14,363 nt of DNA from Nitrospiraceae bacterium (lineage in GTDB: Bacteria > Nitrospirota > UBA9217), in the NCBI GenBank assembly GCA_003454665.1, contig DMKB01000211.1:1-14363 (forward strand), in the 5' to 3' direction. Each line of letters opens with the position of its first letter. Positions within the stretch are counted from its first letter, which is position 1. This document shows, in pieces, positions 1 through 6,412 of this stretch. A program made the translations under genes and the position numbers. The notes below the pieces were generated by a model. The model was given only the letters and a program-made list of their open reading frames with translations. It was not told the origin of the DNA and searched no databases.

Positions 1-695
1 TAGCCGCCTGCCGTTGCGTGCTCGCCTTCAAGTTCCACCTCGAGAAACCTGGCGCCGAGGCTCTGTACCTCTTCCTTGACCGCCGGCCGGATGTCGAAGG
101 CCTCGACCACGGCGCCGAGCCGGCGCGACGTTGCTATGGCCTGCAGGCCCGCGACACCGGCGCCCAGCACGAGGACCCGGGCAGGCGCCATGGTCCCGGC
201 CGCTGTCGTCATCATGGGGAACACTTTCCCCAGAGACACGGCGGCGACCAGCACCGCCTTGTATCCGGTCAGCGATGCCTGCGACGTCAGCGCGTCCATG
301 GTCTGCGCACGGCTGAGGCGGGGCATCAGCTCGATGCTGAAGGCGGTCACGTTTCTGTCCGCCAGGCGCTTTGCCAGGAGCGGATTACCGAAGGGGTCCA
401 GAAAACCGATCAGCACACTTCCATCGCGGAGCATGTCGATCTCGTGTTTGCCATTCCGTTCCTCCGGGGGGTTGATCGTGAGTACGATATCCGAATCACG
501 AACGAGTGTTTCGGCATTCGACACAATCTCTGCTCCGGCCTCCTGGTACGAAACATCGGAGAAGAATGCCTGCTCTCCGGCGCCTGCCTCAACACGGACC
601 GTGAGCCCCGCCTTGAGCAGCCGGGCTGCCGCGTCGGGCGTGAGGGCCACGCGACGCTCGCCCGGCCTGGTCTCTTTCGTAACCGCTATCTTCAT
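1..695 (-). CDS. pntA: NAD(P) transhydrogenase subunit alpha, N-terminal part (runs off left edge)
   Basis: Proton-translocating transhydrogenase couples hydride transfer between NADH and NADP+ to proton flow across the inner membrane; the alpha subunit holds the cytosolic NAD(H)-binding domain. The visible 231 residues start MKIAVTKETRPGERRVALTP, the usual N-terminus of the alanine dehydrogenase/PNT family. QTMDALTSQASLTGYKAV at about 131-148 and the Rossmann loop GAGVAG at about 178-183 follow, then AFDIRPAVKEEVQSLGARF, typical of PntA. The ATG at 695 is chosen because it gives the conserved N-terminus; no clear Shine-Dalgarno precedes it. The distal NAD domain and any membrane part lie outside the window, so I cannot say whether alpha is split (PntAA/PntAB). 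It is divergent from the TauE-type gene. Alanine dehydrogenase is the main alternative, but the QTMDALTSQAS block favours transhydrogenase. Confidence 0.93.
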   Translation of the reverse strand, partial: MKIAVTKETRPGERRVALTPDAAARLLKAGLTVRVEAGAGEQAFFSDVSYQEAGAEIVSNAETLVRDSDIVLTINPPEERNGKHEIDMLRDGSVLIGFLDPFGNPLLAKRLADRNVTAFSIELMPRLSRAQTMDALTSQASLTGYKAVLVAAVSLGKVFPMMTTAAGTMAPARVLVLGAGVAGLQAIATSRRLGAVVEAFDIRPAVKEEVQSLGARFLEVELEGEHATAGG

Positions 696-774
696 AGATT
701 GCGCCAGCACGCATTTTATGCGTGTATGATGAGGCTGCTTTTGATCTTTTCCTTTGGGGTTAAATTGTACTAAC

Positions 775-804
775 AGCATACAATGAATGAATAAATTCTG
801 TCAA
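775..804 (-). promoter_or_regulatory. Candidate sigma70 promoter for pntA
   Basis: On the minus strand a perfect -35 TTGACA (804-799) is followed, after 18 nt, by TATGCT (780-775, four of six consensus bases). It would start transcription about 70 nt upstream of the pntA ATG. Prediction from sequence only. Confidence 0.4.
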
Positions 805-833
805 GCCTTACTACGGAAAAGGATTGTTTGTGT

Positions 834-863
834 TTGACATATACAAAATATTCTGGTTATATA
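834..863 (+). promoter_or_regulatory. Candidate sigma70 promoter for the TauE/SafE gene
   Basis: A perfect -35 TTGACA (834-839) and a TATATA -10 (858-863) are separated by 18 nt. Transcription would begin near 870, leaving a leader of about 145 nt before the ATG at 1016. With the minus-strand candidate at 775-804 this makes the 320-bp gap (696-1015) a divergent promoter region. I see no gene in the gap. Confidence 0.45.
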
Positions 864-875
864 GGCTCATTCAAC

Positions 876-909
876 CCTCTTTTTATTTCCAATAGAAGGG
901 GAAAAGAGG
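876..909 (+). promoter_or_regulatory. Hairpin in the leader of the TauE/SafE gene
   Basis: CCTCTTTT (876-883) pairs perfectly with AAAAGAGG (902-909) across an 18-nt loop, just downstream of the predicted transcription start. The rest of the leader contains smaller dyads. The gene's ribosome site AAGGAGG (1003-1009) lies well downstream of the hairpin. I do not recognise a known riboswitch. It could be an mRNA-stabilising 5' stem or a protein-binding site. Confidence 0.3.
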
Positions 910-1015
910 TAAGGCGAATTTCCTTCGGTTCAAATATCGTAGACATGCACGGAAGGCAGTCACTGCAGGCATTATGCTTTTTTGAATTCATTCCATCTAA
1001 AGAAGGAGGACATGC

Positions 1016-2248
1016 ATGAAGCGGATTCACGGTATTTTTGTAGGAATTGCAATGGTATCCGTACTCGCAGCGGCGTATACCCCTGTTTTCGCTGCTCAGG
1101 AACAAGGCGCTTCTCCCGTAGTGATGCTCGCGAAGCGGACTGCTCGCAAACCGCCGGTCCTGGGCGATACCCTGGGATTATCGGGAAAGCTTGGCGAGGC
1201 AATCGCGCAGACGCCAACGGGTAAGGGAAAAGGGAAGATCGACACCCGTGGGGAAAAGGGATTTGCAGGGATTCCCGGAGCTCCGAAGATCAACTATATC
1301 ATCGCTATCCTCTGGGCCGTATGGGTGGGATGGATCTTCTCGACCATCGGCGCCTTCGGCGGCATCATGGCAGGCGTGGGGCATATCACCATCTTCGGGC
1401 TGGGTGATTATGCCAAGAGCTTCAAGAACACCAATCCCACTCTGAACAAGCTTCTGACGGACACGATACGGGTATCCAATCAGTTCCTCGTAGGTCTGGC
1501 GGCAATGATATCGAGCATAAACTTTTACAAGCAAAAGCGCATTATTCTTCCTCTTGGCATAGCCCTTGGACTGGGGAGCATACTGGGCGCTTGGCTCATC
1601 CCGGAGCTGACAGCAGGAAAAATCAATCTCAAGGAGTATATCGGCTATTTCGGCCTGGCCGTCTTCGTGATCGGCGCTTTTATTTTTTATGAAACGACGC
1701 CGAAAGGGCAGGCAGGGAAGAAAAAGGCAAAGGCCGCGGCCGAGGCCTTTCAAAAAGCCGTGAAGGAAAAGGGAGTTGAGTCAGCGCAGGGTGTTCATAT
1801 CACCCATTTCGGGTTGAAGCACGTGAAGTTTACGTTCTTCGGCACGGAGTTCAGCTTCAGCCCCTGGCTTCCCGTGTTGGGAGGATTCTTCATCGCGGCC
1901 ATCGCTTCCTTCCTCGGGATCGGCGGCGGGTTTCTCTACGTGCCCTTCATGACGAGTGTCGTAGGCCTTCCCATGTTCCTCGTCGCCGGCACATCTGCAG
2001 TGACGGTGTTTATCGGTATGATTGTGAGTATTTTCAGCTATGTCGTCATCAAAGGGACCTTTGTCAGCTGGTCCTTCATCGGCGTGGAACTTATCGGCAT
2101 CTTCATCGGCGCCATGATCGGGCCGCGGACCCAGAAGTATATACCGGACATCTGGCTCAAGCGTGTATTCGTGGTGCTCGCCCTGTACGTTGGGCTGCGG
2201 TATTTCAGCAAGGGATTCTTCGGCGTGAGTTGGGTGCCGCCGTACTAA
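1016..2248 (+). CDS. TauE/SafE-family sulfite/anion exporter
   Basis: An inner-membrane permease of the TauE/SafE (DUF81) family, whose characterised members move sulfite, sulfoacetate or other small anions. The 410-residue protein has an N-terminal hydrophobic stretch like a signal peptide (residues 7-27), then an extended basic segment of about 60 residues. Two membrane halves follow: helices from about 92-127 and 155-225, and from about 284-400. A charged Lys/Ala-rich loop (230-260) separates them. The diagnostic glycine-rich signature FLGIGGGFLYVPF is at 299-311, followed by GLPMFLVAGTSAVTVFI; a degenerate first copy is IGAFGGIMAGVGHITIFG. It is longer than typical family members (about 250-300) because of the N-terminal leader and loop. 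AAGGAGG six bases before the ATG supports the start. The 204-residue membrane protein follows 40 nt downstream. Substrate is not determinable from sequence. Confidence 0.85.
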   Translation: MKRIHGIFVGIAMVSVLAAAYTPVFAAQEQGASPVVMLAKRTARKPPVLGDTLGLSGKLGEAIAQTPTGKGKGKIDTRGEKGFAGIPGAPKINYIIAILWAVWVGWIFSTIGAFGGIMAGVGHITIFGLGDYAKSFKNTNPTLNKLLTDTIRVSNQFLVGLAAMISSINFYKQKRIILPLGIALGLGSILGAWLIPELTAGKINLKEYIGYFGLAVFVIGAFIFYETTPKGQAGKKKAKAAAEAFQKAVKEKGVESAQGVHITHFGLKHVKFTFFGTEFSFSPWLPVLGGFFIAAIASFLGIGGGFLYVPFMTSVVGLPMFLVAGTSAVTVFIGMIVSIFSYVVIKGTFVSWSFIGVELIGIFIGAMIGPRTQKYIPDIWLKRVFVVLALYVGLRYFSKGFFGVSWVPPY

Positions 2249-2288
2249 CCGGGGAAAAACTCGCACTACCCTCCGTGGAGCGAATGCA

Positions 2289-2903
2289 ATGGAAACCATA
2301 ATGCTCTTCCTGGACCGATACCTTATTCTGCTGTACCGAATGACGGGGATGCCGCTGCTGGATTACACTATCGGCACGTTCCTTCTTGCCATGGGGACGG
2401 TCGTTATCGGAGAACTATCGATCTCCCTTGCCTTCAGGTTCAACAGGAAATACATAGACGCTGCCAACAATGAACTTGTTGCAAAGAACAACCTCTCCAT
2501 GGAGGCGATGCAATGCGGAGATGACGCGTCTTACCGGGCCTGTAATACACTTGCCAACGATGCCTTTGGAAAGGTATTTTTCAGCATGATAGCCCTTTCC
2601 GCGGCGGCGCTCTGGCCAATATTTTTTGCCCTGGCCTGGATGCAGCACCGTTTTTTCGGCATTGAATTCCCCCTCCCCGTCACGGTTCCGCTCTTCGGTG
2701 AGTCCGTGGGCTTTGTGTTTACGTACTTCCTTCTGTATATTCTTGCACGCATACTCTTCAAACAGGTTAAGCCTGTGCTGCCGTACTTTCGGAATATGCA
2801 GAACATGCTCATGACCTACGACGGGGGAGGGGAAAGAATGATTACGATCGCCGATATCATGGCGAAGCAAAAAAGTGATCCAGCCGCTTCAGGCCCTCTT
2901 TGA
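2289..2903 (+). CDS. Small membrane protein, three predicted helices, unknown function
   Basis: I do not recognise this family with certainty. The 204 residues show a hydrophobic helix at about 24-50, a polar, probably helical segment at 51-93 ending near NDAFGKVFF, then two more hydrophobic helices at about 97-118 and 136-158 and a polar tail. That order (helix, cytoplasmic polar hairpin, two helices) resembles the minimal Oxa1/YidC superfamily, especially the DUF106/EMC3-like group, but this is a topology argument, not a motif match. GGAG (2277-2280) lies eight bases before the ATG. The gene follows the TauE/SafE gene by 40 nt with no terminator between, so they are probably co-transcribed. 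It may be an accessory subunit or assembly factor for the exporter. Confidence 0.7.
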   Translation: METIMLFLDRYLILLYRMTGMPLLDYTIGTFLLAMGTVVIGELSISLAFRFNRKYIDAANNELVAKNNLSMEAMQCGDDASYRACNTLANDAFGKVFFSMIALSAAALWPIFFALAWMQHRFFGIEFPLPVTVPLFGESVGFVFTYFLLYILARILFKQVKPVLPYFRNMQNMLMTYDGGGERMITIADIMAKQKSDPAASGPL

Positions 2904-3056
2904 GCTGCACCGCGCATCCTGGTGGGAAAAGACCGTTCCCCCGCCGGTGAGAACGGTTCCTGCCCGAAGCTCGGTAACGGGTTCTCCTTCCTGCTCTCTT
3001 AACGTTCTTTTGTTCCCGTCGAAAGATTCCGGAGAATGTCCAAAACCAAAAACTGA
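2904..3056. other. Intergenic stretch with a weak inverted repeat, no gene seen
   Basis: Between the membrane-protein stop and the promoter at 3057 I see no convincing coding frame. ACCGTTC (2932-2938) and GAACGGT (2951-2957) form a 7-bp stem around a GC-rich 12-nt loop. No T-run follows on the plus strand, so it is at best a poor terminator. Confidence 0.3.
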
Positions 3057-3086
3057 TTGATTTTACATCCATTTTTTTGCTATAAT
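3057..3086 (+). promoter_or_regulatory. Strong extended -10 promoter of the polysaccharide export unit
   Basis: A consensus -10 TATAAT (3081-3086) is preceded by the extended -10 motif TGC (3078-3080). TTGATT (3057-3062) lies 18 nt upstream as the -35. Transcription would begin near 3093 and leave a leader of about 90 nt before the export gene. It is the best promoter match in the window. Confidence 0.65.
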
Positions 3087-3148
3087 CGGAGCAACATGAA
3101 TACCATACACTACTGATCCGCCTCAAGAAGCGCGTGAGGTCTGCAATA

Positions 3149-3187
3149 ATGAACTCGGGAAGTGCCCGGAGGTTTTGCATACGGTGA
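3149..3187 (+). CDS. Possible 12-codon leader ORF coupled to the export gene
   Basis: ATG at 3149 opens a 12-residue frame (MNSGSARRFCIR) with GAGG (3136-3139) nine bases upstream. Its TGA at 3185-3187 overlaps the proposed GTG start of the SLBB gene as GTGA. A small hairpin (CCTCA 3121-3125 with TGAGG 3135-3139) could cover its ribosome site. The peptide is too short to show coding bias, so this may be chance; the overlap geometry is the only support. Confidence 0.25.
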   Translation: MNSGSARRFCIR

Positions 3188-5361
3188 AGCATATTGTGCT
3201 TTTTTCTCTCTGCCTGCTCCTGACGGCCCCGGCATATACTGGTTTTGCCCAGACCCTGCCGAACGATTATCTCCAGGAGATGCAGAGAACAGATCCCCTG
3301 GCTGCGGCAGCGCTCTCCCTCGCCATTCAGCAGGGGAATTTTGAGGCGGCTCAAAAGACGTATCAGGACTTTTTGAAAAAGCAGGAGAGAGGACAGGATG
3401 TCATGCCTTCCGCCCTTCCTGCCAAAAAGCCTTCAACTCCTTCCCTCCTGGAACGTACACTTTCAGCTGATGTTCCGCCGACCCTGTCCACCTCCCTCCA
3501 GCAGTTCGGCTATGACACCTTCAACCAGACGGTGTCGACCTTTTCTCCATCCCGAAACGTTCCCGTTGGGCCGGGATATATAATCGGCCCCGGTGATCAG
3601 TTCACCCTCACGACCTGGGGCACGACAGAGGGCATATATTCGGTCCGGGTGACGAAAGAGGGAAATATCACCCTGCCGAAGGTCGGCGTGGTGCCGGTGG
3701 CGGGGCTCCGGTTCGGCAAGCTGGAACGGACGCTCCGACGACACTTGTCGAAGTACTACTCGAACTTCAACCTGAGTGTGGCCATGGGAGAACTCAAAAC
3801 CATCACGGTCTATGTGATTGGGGAGGTTTCCCGTCCCGGCAGCTACTCCGTGAATTCCCTCACCACGGCCTATGGCGCCCTGTTCGCAGCGGGAGGGCCG
3901 ACCAAGAAGGGGACCATGCGCAGTATCCAGGTTCTCAGATCAGGCAGGACAATCAAGACCATCGATCTCTATGATTTTCTGCTCCGGGGAGACCGCAGCC
4001 TGGACATGAAGCTCCGCCACGAAGACACGGTTTTTGTGCCGCTCATCGGCCCCGTCGCAGCAGTGGCAGGCACCGTATTCAGGCCGGCAATCTACGAAAT
4101 GAAGGGGCAGGAGACCCTAGGAGGCCTGATCCAGGCCGCAGGCGGGATCTTGCCGATTGCCATCGCTTCCCGGCTCCAACTCTTCCGGTTCTCTGAGAAC
4201 CGGAAGAAGGTCATCCTGGACATCGATTTGTCCAAAACATCTTCTCCTGCCAAAAAGGCCCCTGAGCTGCGCCAGAAGGCCAGGAACATGGATTTGATCA
4301 GCATTTTGCCAATATATGACAGGGTGTGGGAAATGGTCAGCGTACGAGGCCATGTGCGACATCCCGGTAGTTTTGAGTGGAAGGAGGGCCTCAAGCTCAA
4401 AGATATAATACAAAAGGCTCAACTATTACCGACTTCTGACCTGCGCAGGGGAGAGGTCATTCGGCTGACGAAGGACTATATGGACCGGGAGATCATCCCC
4501 GTGAGCCTGGAAGCACTCATGAACGGTGACGACAAGCAGAATATCGTGCTCAGGCCACAAGACCAGATACGCGTGTATACCAGGCTCCGGGATGTTGAAA
4601 CAATCGCCGTTTCCGGAGAAGTCCTGAGGCCCAGCACGTACGAGATCAACAAGGGAGAACGGCTCAGCGACCTGCTCGGCAGGGTAGGGGGATTTACGGA
4701 CGAAGCCTACGTCTACGGAACGGTGTTCAAGCGCAAAAACATCGAGGAATCGCAGCAGAAAAACCTTCAGAAATTCATCATGAAGCTGCAGGCACAGGTC
4801 CTCCAGGCAGGCGCGGAAGGGACCGCTACCGCCATCAGCGCGGAAGAGGCGGCCCTCGCGCGGTCAGAACTGGCCCTGAACCAGAACCTCCTCAATACCA
4901 TGAAGACCATGCTGACGCAATTCGAGGGAAGGGTGGCCATCAATATAACAGAGGACATCGATTCGTGGAAGGACTCGAAGGACGACCTTCTTCTCCAAGA
5001 GGGCGACAGCCTGCATATCCCGAAACGTCCCCAGGAAATATTGGTGATCGGCGAGGTCTACAGCCCGGGTGCCCAGGTATTTCTGCCCGAAATGAAGGTG
5101 AAAGACTATATCGTCCGTGCAGGCGGTTACGGAAAATACGCAGAGAAAGACCAGGTCTTCGTGGTGCAGGCGAACGGCTTTGCCTTTGGGGTCGACTCCC
5201 CAGCCATCGGCGATATGGATAATGTGAAGCTGGGGGCCGGTGACGCTATCTTCATTCCTCAGAGAGTGGAGCGATATGCCGGCATGCGTTTTACGAAGGA
5301 TGTTATGGATATTCTGTTCAAGACGGCAGTTGTGATCGCGACGATTGCCGTGCTTTTTTAA
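3184..5361 (+). CDS. SLBB-domain polysaccharide export protein (Wza-like, five SLBB repeats)
   Basis: Forms the periplasmic and outer-membrane channel for capsule or exopolysaccharide secretion. Numbering from the GTG, residues 1-23 are a signal peptide ending GFA. A poly-export domain begins GYIIGPGDQFTLTTWG at about 131 and runs to about 205. Five SLBB units start near 211 (VIGEVSRPGSYSV), 294 (VAGTVFRPAIYEM), 387 (VRGHVRHPGSFEW), 476 (VSGEVLRPSTYEI) and 621 (VIGEVYSPGAQVF). A helical insert lies near 520-595. The last 20 residues are a hydrophobic helix ending AVLF, comparable with the Wza C-terminal helix. There is no lipobox, unlike E. coli Wza, and at 725 residues it is about twice as long. 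An upstream TTG at 3175 is possible, but it sits only 2 nt from GGAGG (3168-3172), so I prefer the GTG at 3184 (11 nt). First gene of the export unit. Confidence 0.9.
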   Translation: MKHIVLFSLCLLLTAPAYTGFAQTLPNDYLQEMQRTDPLAAAALSLAIQQGNFEAAQKTYQDFLKKQERGQDVMPSALPAKKPSTPSLLERTLSADVPPTLSTSLQQFGYDTFNQTVSTFSPSRNVPVGPGYIIGPGDQFTLTTWGTTEGIYSVRVTKEGNITLPKVGVVPVAGLRFGKLERTLRRHLSKYYSNFNLSVAMGELKTITVYVIGEVSRPGSYSVNSLTTAYGALFAAGGPTKKGTMRSIQVLRSGRTIKTIDLYDFLLRGDRSLDMKLRHEDTVFVPLIGPVAAVAGTVFRPAIYEMKGQETLGGLIQAAGGILPIAIASRLQLFRFSENRKKVILDIDLSKTSSPAKKAPELRQKARNMDLISILPIYDRVWEMVSVRGHVRHPGSFEWKEGLKLKDIIQKAQLLPTSDLRRGEVIRLTKDYMDREIIPVSLEALMNGDDKQNIVLRPQDQIRVYTRLRDVETIAVSGEVLRPSTYEINKGERLSDLLGRVGGFTDEAYVYGTVFKRKNIEESQQKNLQKFIMKLQAQVLQAGAEGTATAISAEEAALARSELALNQNLLNTMKTMLTQFEGRVAINITEDIDSWKDSKDDLLLQEGDSLHIPKRPQEILVIGEVYSPGAQVFLPEMKVKDYIVRAGGYGKYAEKDQVFVVQANGFAFGVDSPAIGDMDNVKLGAGDAIFIPQRVERYAGMRFTKDVMDILFKTAVVIATIAVLF

Positions 5362-5368
5362 GTTCTCA

Positions 5369-5392
5369 GTTTTGAGTTTTACGTTTTGAGTT
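5369..5392 (+). repeat. Short direct repeat GTTTTGAGTT in tandem
   Basis: Two identical 10-mers GTTTTGAGTT (5369-5378 and 5383-5392) have a 14-nt period and start eight bases after the SLBB stop codon. Degenerate copies (TTCGAGTTTC near 5400, ATTTGAGTCC near 5420) continue to the start of the small ORF at 5434. This AT-rich composition differs from the adjoining genes. Confidence 0.5.
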
Positions 5393-5433
5393 GATTAAAT
5401 TCGAGTTTCACATTGTAAGATTTGAGTCCTCGC

Positions 5434-5571
5434 ATGAACGATAAAGCCGACCTTAAGAGAAGCCTGATAAAAGAGAAAAACTATCAATTTGCTCTTAACA
5501 TTATAGAACTGTATAAAGTGCTCATCAGGCAAAACGAGTACATCATGAAAAACTCAGGACTTGTGAAATGA
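5434..5571 (+). pseudogene. 45-codon ORF resembling the N-terminus of a four-helix-bundle protein
   Basis: The frame reads MNDKADLKRSLIKEKNYQFA then LNIIELYKVLIRQNEYIMKN and stops. The pattern of a short polar start, then K-x-Y-x-F-A-L-x-I-I-x-L-Y-K and E-Y-I-M resembles the first helix of the four-helix-bundle (S23/Avd-like) family as I remember it. The usual following S-K-Q-L-L-R-S-G-T block is absent, so it looks like a decayed or truncated copy of a gene normally about 120 codons long. The TGA overlaps the wzz start as ATGA, so it may still be translated and coupled to wzz. Only a weak ribosome site precedes its ATG. It could instead be an unrelated small protein; family assignment is tentative. 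Confidence 0.45.
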
Positions 5572-6350
5572 ATCACCAGCCAGCATACGAAGACGAAATA
5601 GACCTGCTTGAATACTGGGACGTCATCTGGCGCCGGAAAAAGATAGTACTCTCCCTGTTTTTTATCTCAGTATTCACAACCACCGTCGTGAGCCTCCTGC
5701 TGCCCAACTACTACAGAGCGACAACAACGGCCATGGCAACAGGGCCGGAGACAGGGGGACTCGGCGCGGCCCTGTCCTCTTCGCCGCTGGCCGGCGTGCT
5801 TGCCGGTGCTACCGGCATTCAAACACCGGGCGACAAGGTTATGGTAATATTAAAAAGCAGGACGACCGCAGAGGTGGTAATCCGGAAATTTGATTTATTG
5901 AAGGTCTTTAACCATGACGAATGGAACGCTTCAAGGGGCACCTGGAAGGATCCTGCTGATCCTCCTTTTATGGAAGACGCGGTAAAGAAGCTCACGAAGG
6001 ACATAACCACGTTCAGGAAAACGAAAGAAGGGGCCGTCACGGTAACGGTGGAGTGGAAAGACCCCGGGCTCGCTGCGGATATGGCGAATTATTATATAGC
6101 AGCCCTTACCGGTTTTTTGAATAAAAAATCCATCAATATCACCATTCAGGTCGTTGACCGGGCGGTACCCGCTGAAAGAAAATCAAGGCCAACGATCAGA
6201 ATGAACATCCTTCTCGCCGGCATCATGAGCCTCTTTGTCGGTGTGTTTTCCGTTTTTTTTCTCGAATATCTCCAAAAAGCGCGGACGGTACGGCGCAGAA
6301 AAAACAGGGAGAGCGATAATGCTGAATTGGCGGAAAAGCCGGAGGCGTAG
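5568..6350 (+). CDS. Short Wzz/GumC-type chain-length determinant
   Basis: An inner-membrane, periplasm-facing polysaccharide co-polymerase that sets chain length and contacts the export channel. The 260 residues start with the family motif DEIDLLEYWDVIWRRKKIV (9-27), then a first membrane helix at about 26-47 and a periplasmic domain. The conserved proline-rich segment VVDRAVPAERKSRPT (195-209) leads into a second helix at about 213-235 and a basic tail. The long coiled-coil usually between the two halves is missing: NYYIAALTGFLNKKS (174-188) runs almost directly into VVDRAVP. There is no fused tyrosine-kinase domain. AGGA (5556-5559) lies eight bases before the ATG, which overlaps the previous small ORF as ATGA. 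It lies between the SLBB and barrel genes in the same transcript. Confidence 0.85.
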   Translation: MNHQPAYEDEIDLLEYWDVIWRRKKIVLSLFFISVFTTTVVSLLLPNYYRATTTAMATGPETGGLGAALSSSPLAGVLAGATGIQTPGDKVMVILKSRTTAEVVIRKFDLLKVFNHDEWNASRGTWKDPADPPFMEDAVKKLTKDITTFRKTKEGAVTVTVEWKDPGLAADMANYYIAALTGFLNKKSINITIQVVDRAVPAERKSRPTIRMNILLAGIMSLFVGVFSVFFLEYLQKARTVRRRKNRESDNAELAEKPEA

Positions 6351-6352
6351 AT

Positions 6353-6412
6353 ATGAAGGCCGCTGTTCGAGTAGTGCACAGTGTGCACAAACCAAAGGGG
6401 GCACGGGCATGA
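6353..6412 (+). CDS. Possible 19-codon ORF coupled to the first barrel gene
   Basis: Two bases after the wzz stop, an ATG at 6353 with a strong GGAGG (6341-6345) at seven-base spacing opens the frame MKAAVRVVHSVHKPKGARA. Its TGA overlaps the barrel gene ATG at 6409 as ATGA. The ribosome site is better than that of the barrel gene itself (AGGGGG at 6395-6400), so re-initiation coupling is plausible. The peptide is basic and unlike any family I know. It may simply be a ribosome-loading leader. Confidence 0.35.
   Translation: MKAAVRVVHSVHKPKGARA
6374..6388. repeat. Perfect 15-bp palindrome GTGCACAGTGTGCAC
   Basis: GTGCACA and TGTGCAC are perfect inverted copies around one central G, inside the 58-nt gap between wzz and the first barrel gene. 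It could be a small operator or chance; it lies within the possible 19-codon ORF. Confidence 0.35.

Noticed and set aside
18..773. Long open frames on the plus strand opposite pntA (251 and 217 codons)
   Set aside because: They are antisense shadows of a GC-rich gene. The minus strand gives an unmistakable transhydrogenase protein, and the plus-strand translations are Arg/His-rich with no family features.
1178..2299. Minus-strand open frames opposite the TauE/SafE gene (191 and 172 codons)
   Set aside because: Translations are low-complexity and lack ribosome sites; the plus-strand exporter explains the region completely.
2932..2957. Inverted repeat after the 204-residue membrane protein as a terminator
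   Set aside because: The 7-bp stem is not followed by a T-run on the plus strand and the loop is long; kept only as a note in the intergenic entry.
6235..6408. Upstream extension of the first barrel frame into wzz
   Set aside because: The added 58 residues are Arg-rich, overlap wzz and would bury the signal peptide; the ATG at 6409 gives a proper signal sequence.
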